Positions 9,406 to 17,440 of a DNA stretch of 64,000 nucleotides are shown piece by piece; position 1 is the stretch's first letter; each line of letters opens with the position of its first letter. The stretch is from Photobacterium sp. TY1-4 (lineage in GTDB: Bacteria; Pseudomonadota; Gammaproteobacteria; Enterobacterales; Vibrionaceae), in NCBI RefSeq assembly GCF_025398175.1, contig NZ_CP099735.1:1674001-1738000 (forward strand). Direction: 5' to 3'. The position numbers and the translations under genes were made by a program. A model generated the notes under the pieces. The model saw only the letters and a list, made by a program, of their open reading frames with translations, was not told the DNA's origin and did no database searches.

Positions 9406-9844
9406 GGGGGGATCCTGATGTTCTCTGAAAACTGTTTGATGACAGGCAGTTAGTGTACCTGCAAGTCATCTCCGGGACGAAGCATCATATGCCAGAAGTG
9501 GGAGGGATCACAACAAGCGGGCTTTGGCGCGGCGCTGTGGGGGGAAGGCTGTGAGAAAAAGGCCCCTTCAATGCCTGGCTACTGAGTGATGGAGGAAGGG
9601 GCCAGATGTACCAATGAGTTGCGGACGCTAGCAATGTGAAACACACGGTACGAACATCCCGAAGGAATGCCCTGCCAGTATAGGGGGCTGAGTTAGAGTA
9701 AAGAATCTAATTCCGTGCGATTCTGATGCAGATAATGGAAATGATGACGTTGAAACAGGGCGGAGGTGGAAGGCAGCCAGCCCTGACGGTTGGTCTGGTG
9801 CTGGCTGGGTGGTATGGATTAACAGAGCAGCATGTACGAGCAAC
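9406..9844. other. 439-base region without a convincing gene
   Basis: Contains the upstream side of the ligase gene and a minus-strand terminator at 9556-9603 that lies 242 bases past the chrR stop. The stretch 9604-9844 could be a long 3' UTR of the sigma/anti-sigma operon or a small RNA; no protein-like frame stands out. Confidence 0.4.
9556..9603 (-). terminator. Minus-strand hairpin with U-tract
   Basis: Arms GGCCCCTTC (9561-9569) and GAAGGGGCC (9595-9603) with a 25-base loop; on the minus strand followed by five T residues. It could end the sigma-chrR transcript or a small RNA. Confidence 0.6.
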
Positions 9845-10537
9845 TTAGCGGAAAAAGAGCTGGCTGAACGGGTTCAGCAGTGTCGCCAGGCCGGAAGTAA
9901 AGTGCAGTGGCGCATCCAGCAAGGTCAGGCACAGGCAATCCATCCCCGGCCGGGTTTTTGGTGTATGGGTATGTGCCGGCGTTCTGACAATAAAATCACC
10001 CGGCAGATAGGTGTTGTTCTCATCGACAAACTCGCCCGCCAGAACCAGGGTGATTTCCTGCCCCTGATGGGTGTGCTGCGGCAAAGCACTGTCACAATCC
10101 ATGTAGATAAAGTTCATTTGACTCTCGCCACCCGTGGCTACATGCGCCCGTTTCAGATGGCCCGGCAGCCGGGTCCAGGGACCGATTTGATCGGCATGCG
10201 CTTTGAATGCCTGGGGCAGCGGGAACACCTTGCCGTTAACGGTCAGCGTCGGGCTGGACGTCGAGACCGGCTCGCGGTGAGCGGCGGTCGGTGTGGCGTC
10301 GTGGTCCGTTTGAGTCAGAATGTGCTGCATCATAGTCGATAGTGCGTCAGTCATGGGTTCGACAGGCATCCGGGCCAGCGATTGCGCTTCGCGATCTTCT
10401 AACTGAGCCACGTGTTGCCGACAATGCGGACATAGCTCCAGATGTGCATTGATCAGAATACTGGTTGCCGGGTCCAGCGTTCCGTTCGCGTAACAGGCTA
10501 GGATGTCGGTGTTTGGGTGGAAACGAATGTCAGTCAT
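9845..10537 (-). CDS. chrR: ChrR-family zinc anti-sigma factor with cupin domain
   Basis: A 230-residue anti-sigma factor. The N-terminal zinc domain has His7, His32, Cys36 and Cys39 (HLELCPHCRQH), which matches within one residue the zinc ligands known in Rhodobacter sphaeroides ChrR (His6, His31, Cys35, Cys38). The C-terminal cupin-like domain has His155, His157, Glu161 and His191, the same spacing as the second metal site of ChrR. In R. sphaeroides, ChrR holds the ECF sigma factor inactive until singlet oxygen or certain peroxides release it. The gene overlaps the sigma-factor gene by 8 bases, which fits co-translation of the pair. Confidence 0.92.
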   Translation of the reverse strand: MTDIRFHPNTDILACYANGTLDPATSILINAHLELCPHCRQHVAQLEDREAQSLARMPVEPMTDALSTMMQHILTQTDHDATPTAAHREPVSTSSPTLTVNGKVFPLPQAFKAHADQIGPWTRLPGHLKRAHVATGGESQMNFIYMDCDSALPQHTHQGQEITLVLAGEFVDENNTYLPGDFIVRTPAHTHTPKTRPGMDCLCLTLLDAPLHFTSGLATLLNPFSQLFFR

Positions 10538-11096
10538 CCAGAGCCTCCTTCATTTTTTGCAGCGCCAGTCGCAGCCGGCTTTTGATGGTTCCCAGAGGCA
10601 CGCCCAGCGCATCGGCCACCTCCTGGTGTGAGGTACCTTGCAGGCAAACCAGCCGAACCACTTCGGCCTGGGCCGGCGGGAGTGTGTTTACTAAGTCTTC
10701 TAATTCCTGACTGACAATCGCGTGAAATTCGTGAGGCAAGCGGGTTGCGTCTTGTTCTTGGGCAAGGACTGGCCAGAGGTCATCCCCTTGCACCCAGTCA
10801 TTTTGGTGTTTCATTTTTCTCAGCAGGTCGAACTTTACATTCCGGGCGATAGAGTAAATCCAGGTGACTGCCGCACCTTTGGACTCATCATACAGGTGGG
10901 CTTTGAGCCAGAGTTTCAGCATGGTTTCCTGGACGACCTCCATCGCCAGGCTCTCATCTCTGAGTTGCTTGCGGGAAAAATTCAGCAGCTTGGGGGCCAT
11001 CAGCCTAAAGAGGGTTTCATAGCTCTGCTTGCACCGAAAATGCGCGATCTGGAATAACAGATCAGCAACCTCTGTGGCTGGTACTGCTTCGTCTTG
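10530..11096 (-). CDS. ECF sigma factor, RpoE/ChrR-controlled type (ECF11-like)
   Basis: Sigma region 2 (ETLFRLMAPKLLNFSRKQL..., VQETMLKLWLKA, GAAVTWIYSIARNVKFDLLRK) and region 4 (LPPAQAEVVRLVCLQGTSHQEVADALGVPLGTIKSRLRLALQKMK-type helix-turn-helix) are both complete. Pairing with ChrR points to the singlet-oxygen/photo-oxidative stress group. The ATG at 11096 is chosen because AAGGAG lies just upstream, although only 3 bases away; an ATG at 11147 without a Shine-Dalgarno would give 205 residues. The frame stays open to a TTG at 11201. The gene follows the LON-like gene closely and overlaps chrR. Confidence 0.88.
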   Translation of the reverse strand, partial: QDEAVPATEVADLLFQIAHFRCKQSYETLFRLMAPKLLNFSRKQLRDESLAMEVVQETMLKLWLKAHLYDESKGAAVTWIYSIARNVKFDLLRKMKHQNDWVQGDDLWPVLAQEQDATRLPHEFHAIVSQELEDLVNTLPPAQAEVVRLVCLQGTSHQEVADALGVPLGTIKSRLRLALQKMKEALDD

Positions 11097-11179
11097 CATG
11101 GGCTCCTTGGCCTTATTTGCGGACGTGGTTTGATCGAATCTAATCATTATTCTACTGCAAGCTTGGGATCCATACCCAG

Positions 11180-11782
11180 TTAACGCAACAGGTTGCTGCA
11201 AAGATCACCCTGACGCATGATTTTCTCCAGATAACGCAGACAGACCGCCGGAGAAGGGTGATGCAGCAAGCGTTGCTTAGTTGCGACTGTTAGCGGCAGC
11301 AGCTCCAGCCAGCGCCAGCACAACCAGGCGGCACTGGCGGGATGGGCTGTGGCCGACAGTTCAGGCAAGGCGTACGCCTGTTGCCATTGGGTGAATCGTT
11401 GCCGCAGCAGGTGGGTGTCCGGCAAAGATAAATGAGCGGCCCAGAGTGGCCGAACGGTGGCGGACAAGTACAGGCTGCCCGCATGTCGGGAAGAGGAGTG
11501 GATCACGCCCCATTGCGTCAGCCGGAGCTGAACCCTGATCTGCGGACCGCTCAGCCAGTCAATCTGGCTGATTGCGGCATGGGTAACCAGCTGGCCCGGT
11601 TGATCGGCAACCTTGCCATTGCTCTCTTGCATGACCAGCCACAATCCGCCGGCCCGGGTCGCAGCCCGCAGGCGTTCGGTAAACACAATGCCGTTACCAG
11701 CTAATTGCCATTCGCGGCCGGGCAACAAATGCTCCGTGGTTGCCAGGTAGGGTAAGGTGTGTTGGGTAGAATAGGCAGGCAA
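11180..11782 (-). CDS. Small protein resembling a LON substrate-binding domain
   Basis: A 200-residue protein beginning at a TTG with GGAG 9 bases upstream. The order of an N-terminal LPYLATTEHLLPGREWQL segment, a GGLWLVMQE strand, a GQLVTHAAISQIDWL strand and a QIRVQLRLTQWG strand resembles the N-terminal (PUA-like) domain of Lon and its stand-alone relatives; the C-terminal half is helical. The resemblance is moderate. It is the first gene of a putative operon with the ECF sigma factor and chrR, 84 bases before the sigma-factor start, so it may be part of the photo-oxidative stress response. Confidence 0.5.
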   Translation of the reverse strand: MPAYSTQHTLPYLATTEHLLPGREWQLAGNGIVFTERLRAATRAGGLWLVMQESNGKVADQPGQLVTHAAISQIDWLSGPQIRVQLRLTQWGVIHSSSRHAGSLYLSATVRPLWAAHLSLPDTHLLRQRFTQWQQAYALPELSATAHPASAAWLCWRWLELLPLTVATKQRLLHHPSPAVCLRYLEKIMRQGDLCSNLLR

Positions 11783-12291
11783 TCCGATGTTCTCCTTAAT
11801 GCGGACTCATCTTTTATACGCAGTGAAAGGGCAGTTCGATGACTACAAGTTTGCATCTTTGGTTTATGTATTGATTGCTGGTATTGCGAAACGCGGATCG
11901 TGCACGGATCGTGTTGACGTGGCGGCGCGCAATCACCGGTCGAATGTCGGGAAGGGCTGAGGAGAGCAGCGATGCTATGGCCAGATTGATCGATATGCAT
12001 ACCTTATAGTTCGGCATCCGGAAATAAAAAAAAGGGAGTGTTGGCTGAGACTCCCTAACCTCCAACTTCGGAGGGGCCATAAAGAGGGTACCGACGACAA
12101 AGCGGATGGCCTTGTCGGGCAGGCTTTCAGGTGTAAACAGTGCAAGGCAAATCGACTTCAGGTGCATGATTGGATACGGCGTGGCGTTGTTTCCGGATCA
12201 CCCGCGGCGGCAAAAAGATACTGCCATGAAGAGCCGTGTTTCGATGTCGCCGGACCGTGCAGCGCTTCCTGCCGCCAACCAAGCGCCTGAC
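11783..12291. other. 509-base region without a convincing gene
   Basis: Upstream side of the sigma operon and downstream side of the TetR gene. It holds a minus-strand terminator (12026-12055), a small CCTCC/GGAGG hairpin next to it, and an 11-base direct repeat (CGGATCGTGCA, CGGATCGTGTT) at 11897-11918. A 117-codon minus frame crosses the terminator and has no recognisable features. Confidence 0.4.
12026..12055 (-). terminator. Minus-strand terminator, 237 bases past the TetR stop
   Basis: GGGAGT (12034-12039) pairs with ACTCCC (12050-12055) across a 10-base loop; on the minus strand it is followed by eight T residues then ATTT. It would end a transcript running from the TetR gene or a small RNA in between. 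Confidence 0.7.
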
Positions 12292-12903
12292 TTAGTTTGT
12301 TTTCTCGTAAGTATTCACAAACTGTTTCACGGCCATCTTGATTGCGATTTCTCTTTCGGCCTCACTGGCAGGCGGCTGGTGGGCAAAGAGTTGCGGGTAG
12401 AAGGTAATGCACTTGAGTGAAGACAGGAACTGCTCTGAAGCAATGTGCGGGCAATCGACATTGAGCTTTCCGGCTTCAATCCCGCCCCGGATCCATTTCT
12501 CCAGCCCCTTACAGTTTTCCAGTTGCTGAACATCCTGCAAGATGAGCGAGGCGTATTTTTGTGAGCGGATGGATTCAGAACACACCACGCGGGCCAGTGA
12601 GATAAAACACTCACTGGAGACCAGATCGACTTCCTGCCGGGCAACGTCGGTCAGCTGGTCTGCCACCGATTGCGTCGCGTCGAAGGCGATTTGGTGAATG
12701 CTGATGACATTGGCAAACAGACGCTCGACGATTGCACTGAACAGCGCTTCCTTGGTGGGATAGTACTTGTACAACGTCCGCTTGGAGACCTCGGCTTGTT
12801 TCGAAATGGCTTCCATACTGGCTTGTTCCAGTCCTTTGGCTTGGAAGATTTCAACGGCTGCACAAAGAATATTTTCTTGTTTAATTTCAGCTAATTTAAC
12901 CAT
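12292..12903 (-). CDS. TetR/AcrR-family repressor
   Basis: A 203-residue TetR regulator. The N-terminal domain has the typical KQENILCAAVEIFQAKGLEQASMEAISKQAEVSKRTLYKYYPTKEALF pattern; its recognition helix is SKRTLYKYYP. The C-terminal ligand domain resembles the AefR/TetR_C type (CFISLARVVCSES). It is divergent from the metallo-beta-lactamase-fold lipoprotein gene, with a 108-base gap holding two copies of one palindrome (12926-12949 and 12973-12994), so it very probably represses itself and that gene. Confidence 0.92.
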   Translation of the reverse strand: MVKLAEIKQENILCAAVEIFQAKGLEQASMEAISKQAEVSKRTLYKYYPTKEALFSAIVERLFANVISIHQIAFDATQSVADQLTDVARQEVDLVSSECFISLARVVCSESIRSQKYASLILQDVQQLENCKGLEKWIRGGIEAGKLNVDCPHIASEQFLSSLKCITFYPQLFAHQPPASEAEREIAIKMAVKQFVNTYEKTN

Positions 12904-12925
12904 TTCAATACCAATGATGAATAAA

Positions 12926-12949
12926 AAAGTAAACGACCGTGTTTACTTT
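12926..12949. promoter_or_regulatory. Palindromic operator O1, putative TetR site
   Basis: Perfect inverted repeat AAAGTAAAC-N6-GTTTACTTT, 23 bases upstream of the TetR start codon. A second copy lies 46 bases away. Confidence 0.8.
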
Positions 12950-12972
12950 GGTCGGATTATCGTTATGATTAT

Positions 12973-12994
12973 AAGTATACACCACCGTTTACTT
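12973..12994. promoter_or_regulatory. Palindromic operator O2, putative TetR site
   Basis: AAGTATAC-N6-GTTTACTT, the same arms and spacer length as O1 with a single mismatch, 17 bases upstream of the lipoprotein ATG at 13012. The shared half-site GTTTACTT and 6-base spacer mark it as a second binding site of the same repressor. Confidence 0.75.
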
Positions 12995-13011
12995 TTGGGG
13001 CTAGCCGAAAA

Positions 13012-14175
13012 ATGAAGACATCACTCAAGGCATCTGTAACAGCAGTGATTGTTGCGCTGGGTTTAGGCGCGGGTTGCAGTGAGCAAGTTAATGGCGACTA
13101 TGTGCAGAGTGAAGATGTTCGACAGGCGCGGATTGCCAGCTCTCCCCAGTTTGTGGACGGTAAGGTGATCTCCCGACTACCGCGAGTTGAAGCCAAAGAA
13201 GGAATGCTGAAAACCATGTGGCGTTTTTTCACCCAGCGCAATCAGTTCAAGCCGGATGCTCCCCTGGAGTTTGAGTCGGTTGACACTGAGCTGCTGGCGC
13301 AGCGGAGCCAGTCCTTGCGGGTGACCTGGCTGGGACACTCTTCCTTGTTTGTCGAACTGGATCAGTCCCGGATCCTCATTGATCCGGTGTTTGAATACGC
13401 CTCGCCTAGCCTGTTCTCGTCCTGGTTTGATCGAAATGTTCCGGCGCCGGTCAGCCGGGAAGACTTGCCTCGTCCTGATGTGATCCTGATTTCCCATGAT
13501 CATTATGATCATCTGGAAGAGAGTACGGTCCGTTACTATGCGGCCCGAAATGTGGCGTTTTATGTGCCGCTGGGGGTTGGCCGCCACCTGGAAAAGTGGG
13601 GGGTGAAGCCCGGCAATATTCATGAATTTGACTGGTGGGAAAGTGAGCAACTGAACGGGGTGACGTTTACTGCCGCACCGGCCAATCATAACTCCGGCCG
13701 TGGTCTGTTTGACCACAATACCACGCTGTGGTCGTCCTGGGCGATCCAGGGCAATGCCGGGAGCGTGTTCTACAGTGGCGATTCCGCTTATGGCGAGCAC
13801 TTTAAGGAAATCGGTGAGCGGTTGGGGCCGTTTGATTTGTCCTTCATCGAAGTGGCCGCCAATGTCAAAAATGGTAAAGGCTATCCGGTGGAAGGCTGGG
13901 GCCATATGCAGGCGAGCCATACTTTGCAAGCCCACCGGGATGTCCGTGCTGAAAAGCTGATGCCGGTCCACTGGTCGACATACGAATTGTTTCTGCATCG
14001 TTGGGATGAGCCGGTGACGGATTTAATCGCCGAGGTGGAAACGTCCGGCGATGTGCTGGTCACGCCGATGGTGGGTCAGTCGCTGGATCTCGGTCAACCG
14101 GTGCAGACCACCTACTGGTGGCAGGATGACAACGAGTGGCTGGATTTTTCACAATTGGCACAAGTGGAATATTAA
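13012..14175 (+). CDS. Metallo-beta-lactamase-fold lipoprotein (NAPE-PLD/RomA-like)
   Basis: A 387-residue protein with a lipobox ending at Cys22 (LGAGC). The hydrolase fold follows: TWLGHSSLFVEL (about 105), the metal motif SHDHYDHL with His162, His164, Asp166 and His167, then His226 (APANHNSGRG), Asp257 (YSGDSAY) and His320 (MPVHWSTYEL). This set and the DNHT/W-S-S-W segment match the L-ascorbate-6-phosphate lactonase/NAPE-hydrolysing phospholipase D-like branch, which includes Enterobacter RomA. All metal ligands are present, so it should be active. The substrate is unknown; a lipid or lipid-like molecule is a guess from the family and lipid anchor. Regulated by the divergent TetR through two operators. 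Confidence 0.85.
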   Translation: MKTSLKASVTAVIVALGLGAGCSEQVNGDYVQSEDVRQARIASSPQFVDGKVISRLPRVEAKEGMLKTMWRFFTQRNQFKPDAPLEFESVDTELLAQRSQSLRVTWLGHSSLFVELDQSRILIDPVFEYASPSLFSSWFDRNVPAPVSREDLPRPDVILISHDHYDHLEESTVRYYAARNVAFYVPLGVGRHLEKWGVKPGNIHEFDWWESEQLNGVTFTAAPANHNSGRGLFDHNTTLWSSWAIQGNAGSVFYSGDSAYGEHFKEIGERLGPFDLSFIEVAANVKNGKGYPVEGWGHMQASHTLQAHRDVRAEKLMPVHWSTYELFLHRWDEPVTDLIAEVETSGDVLVTPMVGQSLDLGQPVQTTYWWQDDNEWLDFSQLAQVEY

Positions 14176-14302
14176 AACGCCTTTCTGCCCGGCTTGTCTG
14201 ACTTCGCCTGACGATACTTGGAACGGCTTGCAAGAAAACTGTCATCATTCCGGGCGGGCTTTCTTCCTACACTCATCAGTGAAGTATCAGTAGGGGAAGC
14301 CG

Positions 14303-14770
14303 ATGAAGATTCTGTTTATTTGCCGTCATAATACGTGCCGCAGTATTTTGGCTGAAGCGATCGCCCGGCGATTTATGCCGGCAGGTTTTCAAGTCGCCAG
14401 CGCCGGCAGCGATCCGTCGGGAGACATCCATCCGTATGTCTGTTCCTACCTCAAAGCAATGGGGCTGGATCCGACGGATTTTCGCAGTAAGTCCTGGGAA
14501 GAGCTCACCGGGTTTCATCCGGATATTGTCATTTCGGTGTGTGATGAGACGCATGGCGAACCCTGCCCGAACTGGTTGGCTGATGGGATCCGGGTCAGCT
14601 GGGCGTTGAACAATCCCCTGGAAGCCAATACCCAGGCTGAGTTTGACCAGGCATGTTATGTCGCATCCACATCCCTGAAACGACGGATCGATAAGCTGGC
14701 CGGTTTGGATTTCGCCGCGATGAGCCGGGAAGATATTTCGGCGGCGCTGGCGCAGCTGCACGCGATGTAA
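14303..14770 (+). CDS. ArsC/low-molecular-weight phosphatase-fold protein
   Basis: A 155-residue protein of the thioredoxin-coupled ArsC/LMW protein tyrosine phosphatase fold. The P-loop CRHNTCRS gives the C-x5-R signature (Cys7, Arg13). Two further Cys flank a DETHGEP loop (VCDETHGEPCP), in the place of the two resolving Cys of thioredoxin-linked arsenate reductases. The usual Asp-Pro general-acid motif reads Asn-Asn-Pro (WALNNPLEA), so the catalytic Asp appears replaced by Asn. A good Shine-Dalgarno (GGGGAAG) precedes the ATG. No arsR, arsB or acr3 lies nearby, so an arsenate role is uncertain. Confidence 0.8.
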   Translation: MKILFICRHNTCRSILAEAIARRFMPAGFQVASAGSDPSGDIHPYVCSYLKAMGLDPTDFRSKSWEELTGFHPDIVISVCDETHGEPCPNWLADGIRVSWALNNPLEANTQAEFDQACYVASTSLKRRIDKLAGLDFAAMSREDISAALAQLHAM

Positions 14771-15140
14771 AGTTCAGGTTTTGTTTCCTAGCCCAAGCCC
14801 GCTCTGTCGTCTTTTCCGCAAAGTTCATCACATGTCTGTTCGAAGCGCGGGAAAAACTTCATCTGGCCTTTGCTGAAAAAAACATCAGTCTGAATGGGGG
14901 CGCTGTGCGGGATCTGTTAACCCCTCGGCACGATGATCCGAAAAATTCTTTCTGAAAAGACAGTCGTTTAGGAATAGTTCTGAATAACTATGGACGTTCA
15001 GGTATCAAGTATTCACTCAAAATATAGTTGGCGCTTCCTGATTCAGCCTGTATCTTGGTCGATCGTCACGGGAATGTTGCTTTCCTAAATGGCCTGGCCC
15101 AAGAACTGTGGGTCAGACATGAACTTATAATAACAAGTCG
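14771..15140. other. 370-base intergenic region, no gene seen
   Basis: AT-rich toward its 3' half and presumably the promoter of the EAL-protein gene. No strong hairpin, operator or protein-like frame was found. Confidence 0.4.
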
Positions 15141-16826
15141 ATGAGTCAACCGATGGAAGATGTATTGCATGTGCTGCTACCGCTGCTTGAGGTAGAACAA
15201 GGGATTGTGACGGCGTGTAACGGCGTCTTTACGGAGCAAATTGGGTATCAACCGCAGGCCATTATCGGCAAGCCTGTAGCCTCTTTCCTGTCTCATCTGT
15301 CGAGCGAAAAGCATCAGCCCCTGACCCTGAAACAGTTTCTGGCTCAGGCCGGGCGCGCCCCCCACGGGATGCTGGCCTGTGCGCAGTTGACCGACAACTT
15401 CCACTATCCGCTGCCGGTCAGAATTCATTGCGCCGGGACCCGCGATGCCGGCCGGTTTCGGCTCTGTTTTCAAATTCTGGAAAATAAATCCCTTGACCCG
15501 ATCACCGGACTGCGCAACGGCTGGGCGATTCGCTGCCGCGCCAATCATGTGTTGGAAATGGCCAACCGCCGTCCGGTCAACCTGGCATTGATTGTGCTGA
15601 GCGTTGATAACTTTTCGACGATCAACTTTCGCTACGATTTTGATATCGGCGATCTGTTCCTGACGGTGGTCGGCCAGAAACTCCAGACCCTCATTGGTGA
15701 AAAAGGGTTGGTGGTGCGTTATTCCAATGCCAAATTCGGTCTCCTGATTGAGGAGCATAACGGTGTCTCGTCCTCGGTCTTCAGCGAACGGGTGCTGCGG
15801 CTGTGCAATAAACTGTGCCAGATGGGAGATGCGCCCATCCAGCTGAGCGCTGATCTGGCCATCCATCGCTCATTCAGCCTGGGCGTTAGTGCTGAGGGGA
15901 TCTGTTACCCGGATTACCATGCGATGGAAGTTGCAGCGGAAGATGCGCTGCAAGATGCCAAGAAAGTCAGCCAGTCGAATTATGTCTTTGCGGAGAAGCA
16001 AATTGGCAGCGGGATTGTCTATCATAAACTGATTATTGATGCATTTCCGCAGGCCATTGAACAGTATCAGATCCAAATTCACTACCAGCCTCAATATGCA
16101 TTGAACAGCGGTCGGCTGATTGGATTGGAAGCTCTGTCTCGTTGGCATCATGCCGAACTGGGTCATATCGCGCCGGATGTGTTTGTCGGTATTGCGGAAG
16201 AGATTGGCCTGCATTTTGAGTTCGACCTCTGGGTGGTGCAACAGGTGTGCCGGCAGATTGTCGCGTGGCAGGAAACCCGGGTGCCAGCGCCGAAAGTGGC
16301 GATCAATATCTCCTTTAAGACCCTGGAAATGTCGACCTTTATTGCGCGGCTTGAGCATATTCTGCAACAGACGCAGTGCCCGACCCCTCTGGTTGAGCTG
16401 GAAATTACCGAAACCGCCAATGCCCATAATGTGTCACAGCTCAGGGAGAATATCGTCCAGGCGCGCCGGTTGGGGCTGAGTATCGCCGTGGATGACTTCG
16501 GCACCGGATACTCATCATTAAAGCTGATCCGTACCTTCTGCCGCTCACTGGACATGGTGAAACTCGATCGAACCTTGATTGAGAATATCTGCAAGACCGA
16601 GCTGGACCGGGAATTTGTGCATCAGATCATTGCGCTCAGCAAGGTGTTGAATGTCAAAGTTTTGGCTGAAGGGGTCGAGACGGCGGCGCAGGCGGCGTTG
16701 CTGCATGAGCTGGGGTGTGATTATGCCCAGGGTTATTATTACCACAAGGCCATGCCAGCGGAAGAAATTGCACACCTGATGCAAGCGATGCAGGATTCGG
16801 CCCCGCAAGCTGATCTGTTGCGGTAA
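15141..16826 (+). CDS. PAS-GGDEF(degenerate)-EAL cyclic-di-GMP phosphodiesterase
   Basis: A 561-residue soluble protein with no membrane segment. Residues 1-115 look like a PAS domain; about 116-285 is a GGDEF-fold domain introduced by LDPITGLRNGWAI; about 300-550 is an EAL domain. The GGDEF signature is replaced by SNAKF (195-199), so cyclase activity should be lost. The EAL domain keeps its motif (Glu330-Ala-Leu332 in GLEALSRWHH), the Asn of INIS, Glu of ELEITE, DDFGTGYSS and KVLAEGVET, so it is predicted to hydrolyse c-di-GMP. An ATG 12 bases downstream is an alternative start. The gene appears monocistronic. Confidence 0.92.
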   Translation: MSQPMEDVLHVLLPLLEVEQGIVTACNGVFTEQIGYQPQAIIGKPVASFLSHLSSEKHQPLTLKQFLAQAGRAPHGMLACAQLTDNFHYPLPVRIHCAGTRDAGRFRLCFQILENKSLDPITGLRNGWAIRCRANHVLEMANRRPVNLALIVLSVDNFSTINFRYDFDIGDLFLTVVGQKLQTLIGEKGLVVRYSNAKFGLLIEEHNGVSSSVFSERVLRLCNKLCQMGDAPIQLSADLAIHRSFSLGVSAEGICYPDYHAMEVAAEDALQDAKKVSQSNYVFAEKQIGSGIVYHKLIIDAFPQAIEQYQIQIHYQPQYALNSGRLIGLEALSRWHHAELGHIAPDVFVGIAEEIGLHFEFDLWVVQQVCRQIVAWQETRVPAPKVAINISFKTLEMSTFIARLEHILQQTQCPTPLVELEITETANAHNVSQLRENIVQARRLGLSIAVDDFGTGYSSLKLIRTFCRSLDMVKLDRTLIENICKTELDREFVHQIIALSKVLNVKVLAEGVETAAQAALLHELGCDYAQGYYYHKAMPAEEIAHLMQAMQDSAPQADLLR

Positions 16827-16925
16827 GCATCTTCATCAAGCTGGTGGGAGCAACTGCGCTCCTCTCACACGCCTGTCCGGGCACCATCTATACTTATTTT
16901 CAGTCCTTCCACGAGGGTACTGACG

Positions 16926-17216
16926 ATGACCTTTCTTGTAACCTGGCAGCTGCATCAGGGCAAGCTGCATCCCATTCTCGCCCATTTTTCCCAACTGACT
17001 GACGCGCAGGATCAGGAGATGATGGGGGAGCACGTCAAGATGATTGGTCGCTGGCATGATCTGGTCAGCGGCACCGGGGTTGCCGTATGTGAATCCGATA
17101 ATATTGAGGAAATCATGGCTTACGCCCTGCGCTGGAATAATGATATGGATATCTCGGTTCAGGTCGTGGTAGATGATGCCCAGGCGAAAGCGCTGGGAAG
17201 CCAACTGCTGACTTAA
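16926..17216 (+). CDS. DUF3303 family small protein
   Basis: A 96-residue protein with a ferredoxin-like alpha/beta pattern. Family features are an N-terminal FLVTWQL strand, a KMIGRWHDLVSGTGVAVCESDN core, and an ALRWNNDMDISVQVVVDD C-terminal part, close to the DUF3303 consensus. No function is assigned to the family. It stands between the EAL-protein gene and a terminator. Confidence 0.8.
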   Translation: MTFLVTWQLHQGKLHPILAHFSQLTDAQDQEMMGEHVKMIGRWHDLVSGTGVAVCESDNIEEIMAYALRWNNDMDISVQVVVDDAQAKALGSQLLT

Positions 17217-17292
17217 CGGGTTTCCCAGCCGGTTCAATGCCAGACGATCGATTGAATCCGATGAGGACATCTTACTGTCATCTTGGATTGCT

Positions 17293-17339
17293 AAATGTGT
17301 TCATCATCAGCAGGATTGCTGCGGGTGGGCACATTTTTT
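17293..17339 (+). terminator. Terminator after the DUF3303 gene
   Basis: A long imperfect stem (AAATGTGTTCATC with GGTGGGCACATTT region, three G-T pairs) topped by CAGCA/TGCTG and followed by six T residues. Confidence 0.6.
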
Positions 17340-17440
17340 ATTCTGGTACGTATTGCCGAAAACCAAACCGGGTCACGGTAATTTCCCGGCAGCTTGAGTA
17401 GAAAGGGAAGCTATCCCGGCGTCTGAACAAGGAGAAAAAA

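Noticed and set aside
11814..12167. 117-codon minus-strand frame between the TetR gene and the sigma operon
   Set aside because: It reads through a terminator hairpin and its U-tract, and the sequence has no recognisable feature; a small RNA or UTR is more plausible.
13177..13998. 273-codon minus-strand frame opposite the metallo-beta-lactamase-fold lipoprotein
   Set aside because: The plus-strand gene has a lipobox and full metal-binding motifs; the minus frame has none.
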